A DNA stretch of 26,554 bases from Flavobacteriales bacterium UBA7690 (GTDB lineage: Bacteria; Bacteroidota; Bacteroidia; Flavobacteriales_F; PHOS-HE28): assembly GCA_002482775.1 (NCBI GenBank), contig DLGQ01000115.1, forward strand, positions 1 through 26,554, in the 5' to 3' direction. Of this stretch, positions 24,106-26,554 are shown one piece after another. How positions within the stretch are numbered: the stretch's first letter is position 1; every line of letters starts with the position of its first letter. The notes under the pieces were generated by a model, which ran no database searches, was not told the DNA's origin, and saw nothing but the letters and a program-made list of their open reading frames with translations. The position numbers were made by a program, and so were the translations under genes.

Positions 24106-24503
24106 CCGACCGACTTTTTGCCCAATGCCCAACGCACGAGCAGCAGATACGGTACCAAGGCGATCACCATGATGATCGATGCACCGCTCCCGCAACCGAT
24201 GCCAATGACCACAGCTGCGAGAAGGATCGGGTCACGGTCCGCTTCGGACCTTCGCCCGATGAGGATCACGGCAGCAAGTACAAGAATGGCAATGGGCAAC
24301 TGCGATCGAACAATGGCCGTAGCCAACGCAGCCGTTGCACTCCAAAGCGCAAGTACCTTGGTAGCCGAGGCGTCCCGTTTCGCTCCGAAGTGGCCCAATA
24401 CCATGCCCAAGCAGGCTGCTACAACTACGGCCAGCAACACCCTCGGGATGTCATAGATGGAGAAATGGCCCATGTGGTCCGCTACCATACCTTTGATATC
24501 CAT
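24102..24503 (-). CDS. Small polytopic membrane protein, DUF4956-like
   Basis: 133 residues from the ATG at 24501-24503 (MDIKGMVADHMGHFSIYD). This start is preferred over an ATG at 24575 and longer frames because it follows a consensus -7 box (24522-24529) by 18 bases and matches the domain start. Four or five membrane helices are visible (about 19-37, 47-64, 69-83, 92-104, 107-124). The stretch RRSEADRDPILLAAVVIGIGCGSG (84-107, in parts) recalls the DUF4956 signature in which an Arg-x-Pro-containing loop precedes LAxxxGIGxG. The family match is tentative. Its stop overlaps the CotH start by four bases, and it opens the operon that runs to 19536. Function unknown; a partner of CotH is inferred from context. 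Confidence 0.7.
   Translation of the reverse strand: MDIKGMVADHMGHFSIYDIPRVLLAVVVAACLGMVLGHFGAKRDASATKVLALWSATAALATAIVRSQLPIAILVLAAVILIGRRSEADRDPILLAAVVIGIGCGSGASIIMVIALVPYLLLVRWALGKKSVG
24488..24495 (+). promoter_or_regulatory. -7 promoter box of the plus-strand secreted-protein run
   Basis: This reads TACCTTTG, an exact TAnnTTTG match, with a leader of about 75 bases to the ATG at 24577. It lies inside the start of the small membrane gene on the other strand and points toward the minus-strand box at 24522-24529. Confidence 0.4.
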
Positions 24504-24521
24504 GCCCTGCTTCTTTGGGTC

Positions 24522-24529
24522 CAAAGCTA
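24522..24529 (-). promoter_or_regulatory. -7 promoter box of the CotH operon
   Basis: On the minus strand this reads TAGCTTTG, an exact TAnnTTTG match. It gives a leader of about 14 bases to the ATG at 24503 and supports that start for the DUF4956-like gene. No -33 TTG was seen at the standard spacing. Confidence 0.45.
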
Positions 24530-24576
24530 GAAGAAGCTGTGCGCCCACACTGGATGAAACAACATTGACCCGCATG

Positions 24577-25461
24577 ATGAAATTGGCCTTGGCGATCTTG
24601 TCCGTTGCGCTCCTACCGGTCCTCTCGGTCGCACAGACGATGCAGCTCTCTTCGGGATCGCTGCAAGTTCTGAACGGAACGACTTTAACGATAGAGGGGC
24701 CGATAGACTGGGTCATCTCTCCTGGTACGACCGTGGTGAATGATGGCGTGATCGATCTGGGCACCCAAGCCCAGTTGAACGAACCGGTGGGCGGCCCCGT
24801 CGTAGGGACCGGTGTTGAACGAGCCACCCACGTTGGACCAGGACCATTAGTCGGCATCGAGCCTGGTGGACTAGGAGCCATGCTCTCCACGGAAGACGCT
24901 CTCAATGACCTCGTTGTTGAACGTGGGCACGCACCCTATGCACATTCCGGTTCGGTGGAAGGGGTGGCGCGTTGGTACCGGATCGAGAGTACCACTATGA
25001 ACGGCGCACTGGACCTCACCTTCCACTATGACCCAACTGAACTGAACGGCTCCAATGCCGCCACACTTGGGCTTTTCCGATCAGCAGATGGGATAGGACC
25101 TTGGACCGGAACGCTCAGCGTCCCCGGGCCCGGGCCCAATGAACTGACAACCTCCATTGCCTACCCTTGGCCCGTGGTGACCGCCTTTGACACGGATCTG
25201 ATCACCATGGTTGGAGAGCCGGAGCGTACCGAGGGGTTCTTGCTGTGGCCAACGTTAGCCACGGACATTTTGAACGTGCGCACGACCGGTACAAAGCCGA
25301 TCGCCACCGCCGAGGTATTGGATGCAATAGGACGCACCATATGGACCCCGCAGATGAGCGCATCGTCGTTCGTGTATGCGCTGGACATCACACACCTCAC
25401 TTCAGGCCAGTACTTCCTTCGGATCAATGGTGAACGCGTTCTTCCTTTCCTGAAGCCATGA
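24577..25461 (+). CDS. Secreted protein with T9SS type A sorting domain, unknown function
   Basis: 294 residues from the second of two adjacent ATGs (24574 and 24577); MKLALAILSVALLPVLSVAQ is a signal peptide. Residues 21-215 are beta-rich with an early LQVLNGTTLTIEGPIDWVI segment reminiscent of right-handed repeats in Bacteroidota surface proteins, then RWYRIESTTMNGALDLTFHY. Residues 220-294 match the type A sorting domain (FLLWPTLATDILNV, then VLDAIGRTIW, LTSGQYFLRI and a final basic patch). It is the first gene of a plus-strand run; its stop overlaps the next start (ATGA), so the two are coupled. No function can be assigned. Confidence 0.85.
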   Translation: MKLALAILSVALLPVLSVAQTMQLSSGSLQVLNGTTLTIEGPIDWVISPGTTVVNDGVIDLGTQAQLNEPVGGPVVGTGVERATHVGPGPLVGIEPGGLGAMLSTEDALNDLVVERGHAPYAHSGSVEGVARWYRIESTTMNGALDLTFHYDPTELNGSNAATLGLFRSADGIGPWTGTLSVPGPGPNELTTSIAYPWPVVTAFDTDLITMVGEPERTEGFLLWPTLATDILNVRTTGTKPIATAEVLDAIGRTIWTPQMSASSFVYALDITHLTSGQYFLRINGERVLPFLKP

Positions 25462-26243
25462 AACGCACGCTATTCCTGTTAGCAGCGCTTAGCTCGATGG
25501 TCCTTCACGCACAGTTGGACGTTCCGGTACCGCTCCGTTTCGTGGGTGATGGACCGGATCGCCGGGTGGGCGGGCTGGCCGATCCGGTCTCCTTGAACGA
25601 TGGCTTGAGCGTGGATGCTGCACGAGCGACAACCACGAGCCGAGCGATCGTTAGTGGCACCACTACGCTTGTAGGGCAGCTCGCACCTGCTCCGGTAGGT
25701 CTCGTTGCTGGAATGACGGTCACGATCACCACCGTTTCAGCCAACCACGCTGGTGCAACATTGGATCTCAACGGGCTCGGGGCAAGACCGATCCTTAAAT
25801 GGGGGGCGCTGCCATTGGATAGTGCTGACCTTGCACCACAGGTCCCGGCACGTGTCGTCTTCGATGGAATGAACTTCCTGTTATTGGACAATAACTATCG
25901 CACCTGCCCCACCGGCTATACCGCCGCAAGTGCCACCACGTGCATTGGAAACTCTCCTGTTGGCAGTAATAATTTCCATGGTGCAGCGCAAGACTGCCAT
26001 GCCTTGGGTGCCCGGCTTTGCCGATTCGAGGAATGGTACAGTGCATGCCGGAACAACACGGCTTTCATCACCACTGTGACCGCGAATGAATGGGTCGATG
26101 ACGGAGCGAACAGTGCGGCAGAAGCCAAGGTCATGGGAACTGGATCCGACGGGGTGGTCGGAGTGACCACCTTCTCATGCCGCTATGGCTATAGTTACCC
26201 ATTCAGCACAACCCAAGCATACAGATGCTGCATTTCACGTTAA
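25458..26243 (+). CDS. Secreted phage-tail-fibre-like protein with Cys-rich lectin/FGE-like domain
   Basis: 261 residues with signal peptide MKRTLFLLAALSSMVLHAQ. Residues 22-58 share DRRVGGLADP and LSVDAA with the gene starting at 26225, so the two are paralogues. Residues 70-145 (GMTVTITTVSANHAGATLDL, NGLGARPILKWG, VPARVVFDGMNFLLL) follow the pattern of short repeats in phage tail fibres and collar proteins. Residues 148-261 have eight cysteines and a C-type-lectin or formylglycine-enzyme-like pattern (DCHALGARLCRFEEWYSAC, EWVDD, RYGYSYPF, YRCCISR). No sorting domain is visible, so it may be secreted differently or act with its neighbours. Its start overlaps the previous stop and its end overlaps the next start by 19 bases. 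Binding of glycans or other ligands is inferred only. Confidence 0.8.
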   Translation: MKRTLFLLAALSSMVLHAQLDVPVPLRFVGDGPDRRVGGLADPVSLNDGLSVDAARATTTSRAIVSGTTTLVGQLAPAPVGLVAGMTVTITTVSANHAGATLDLNGLGARPILKWGALPLDSADLAPQVPARVVFDGMNFLLLDNNYRTCPTGYTAASATTCIGNSPVGSNNFHGAAQDCHALGARLCRFEEWYSACRNNTAFITTVTANEWVDDGANSAAEAKVMGTGSDGVVGVTTFSCRYGYSYPFSTTQAYRCCISR

Positions 26244-26554
26244 GGACCTGGTGGACCCCGGTGCTGTTCATGGCCGCGTCCGTGATGCATTCCCAGGTCA
26301 CCATCGATCGCGCTGTAGTCCTGACCGGAGGTGTAGAAGACCGTCGCGTGGAAGGCCTGGCAAGACCATCCACCTCGACAGACCTACTGACCGTTGAGGC
26401 ATCCCTGATCGGGGTGGCACACTGGTCCGAGGCCGTGCTAGAAGGGAATGTCATTCTCCTCACACCGACTGTTGAACTCACATCTTACCGGACAGGTCAG
26501 TTACTTCGTTTCGTAGCACCGGGTAGCATTCATGATTCGATCCTCGTGGCTTGT
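26225..26554 (+). CDS. Partial paralogue of the preceding tail-fibre-like protein
   Basis: The frame is open from the ATG at 26225 to the window edge, 110 codons without a stop, so the C-terminus is missing. Residues 1-23 form a probable signal peptide (ending MHSQ). Residues 28-60 repeat the pattern of the preceding protein (VVLTGGVEDRRVEGLARP, then LLTVEAS), and residues 80-110 (TPTVELTSYRTGQLLRF, HDSILVAC) follow the same tail-fibre-like layout. The ATG lies inside the last codons of the preceding gene, so translation is probably coupled. Low-certainty start; a later ATG at about 26270 would lose the signal peptide. Confidence 0.75.
   Translation, partial: MLHFTLRTWWTPVLFMAASVMHSQVTIDRAVVLTGGVEDRRVEGLARPSTSTDLLTVEASLIGVAHWSEAVLEGNVILLTPTVELTSYRTGQLLRFVAPGSIHDSILVAC

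Noticed and set aside
24504..24905. Upstream extension of the DUF4956-like protein to 24905
   Set aside because: The extra residues are antisense to the signal peptide and mature part of the plus-strand gene and are Pro/Ser/Thr-rich; the -7 box at 24522 supports the start at 24503.
25680..26243. Prophage or phage-derived particle genes
   Set aside because: The tail-fibre-like domain stands alone: no portal, capsid, tape-measure, integrase or lysis gene is seen, and the proteins carry signal peptides.

Overview
The window looks like a chromosomal segment of a rather GC-rich member of the Bacteroidota, most likely a Flavobacteriales-type environmental lineage. Four things point there: several secreted proteins end in type IX secretion (T9SS) sorting domains (type A at about 3841-4070 and 25235-25461, and a gliding-motility-associated type B tail at 14201-14480); many genes carry a Bacteroidota-type -7 box (TAnnTTTG or a close match) just upstream; Shine-Dalgarno sequences are poor; and there is a DUF6089-like outer-membrane barrel next to a MoxR/parvulin operon of the kind found in this phylum. 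No rRNA, tRNA, CRISPR array, insertion sequence or integrase was seen. Coding density is very high, and no gap exceeds 150 bases.

Layout. Positions 1-5876 (minus strand) hold secreted proteins: a partial multi-domain surface protein, a lysyl oxidase homologue with intact copper and quinone-cofactor residues and a dockerin-like tail, a seven-repeat beta-propeller with a sorting domain, and a small protein whose N-terminal domain resembles that of the partial surface protein. Positions 5975-11319 (minus) form a compact operon: a two-parvulin PpiD/PpiC-like isomerase, an accessory lipoprotein, a SurA-like two-parvulin isomerase and a MoxR ATPase, which suggests envelope protein folding and quality control. 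A lone GT-B glycosyltransferase (plus) runs stop-to-stop into guaB (minus). Upstream of guaB lie a fibronectin-III-rich protein with a gliding-type tail and a FabK/nitronate monooxygenase-family flavoenzyme, whose reading frames overlap. A divergent DUF6089-like barrel gene follows and ends at a strong two-way terminator shared with an NAD-dependent sugar epimerase gene.

Positions 19536-24503 (minus) are the most suggestive block: five tightly packed genes encoding a small DUF4956-like membrane protein, a CotH-family secreted kinase-like protein, a Wzy/WaaL-type O-antigen ligase or polymerase, an unrecognised single-pass membrane protein, and a membrane-anchored metallophosphoesterase whose metal site looks degenerate. 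I infer a cell-surface modification or polymer system. Divergent from it on the plus strand (24577-26554) is a run of three secreted-protein genes, two of them tandem paralogues with a phage-tail-fibre-like domain; the last runs off the window.

All functional calls come from reading motifs by eye. Start sites were moved downstream of the longest open frame wherever a signal peptide, a gene overlap or a -7 box argued for it.
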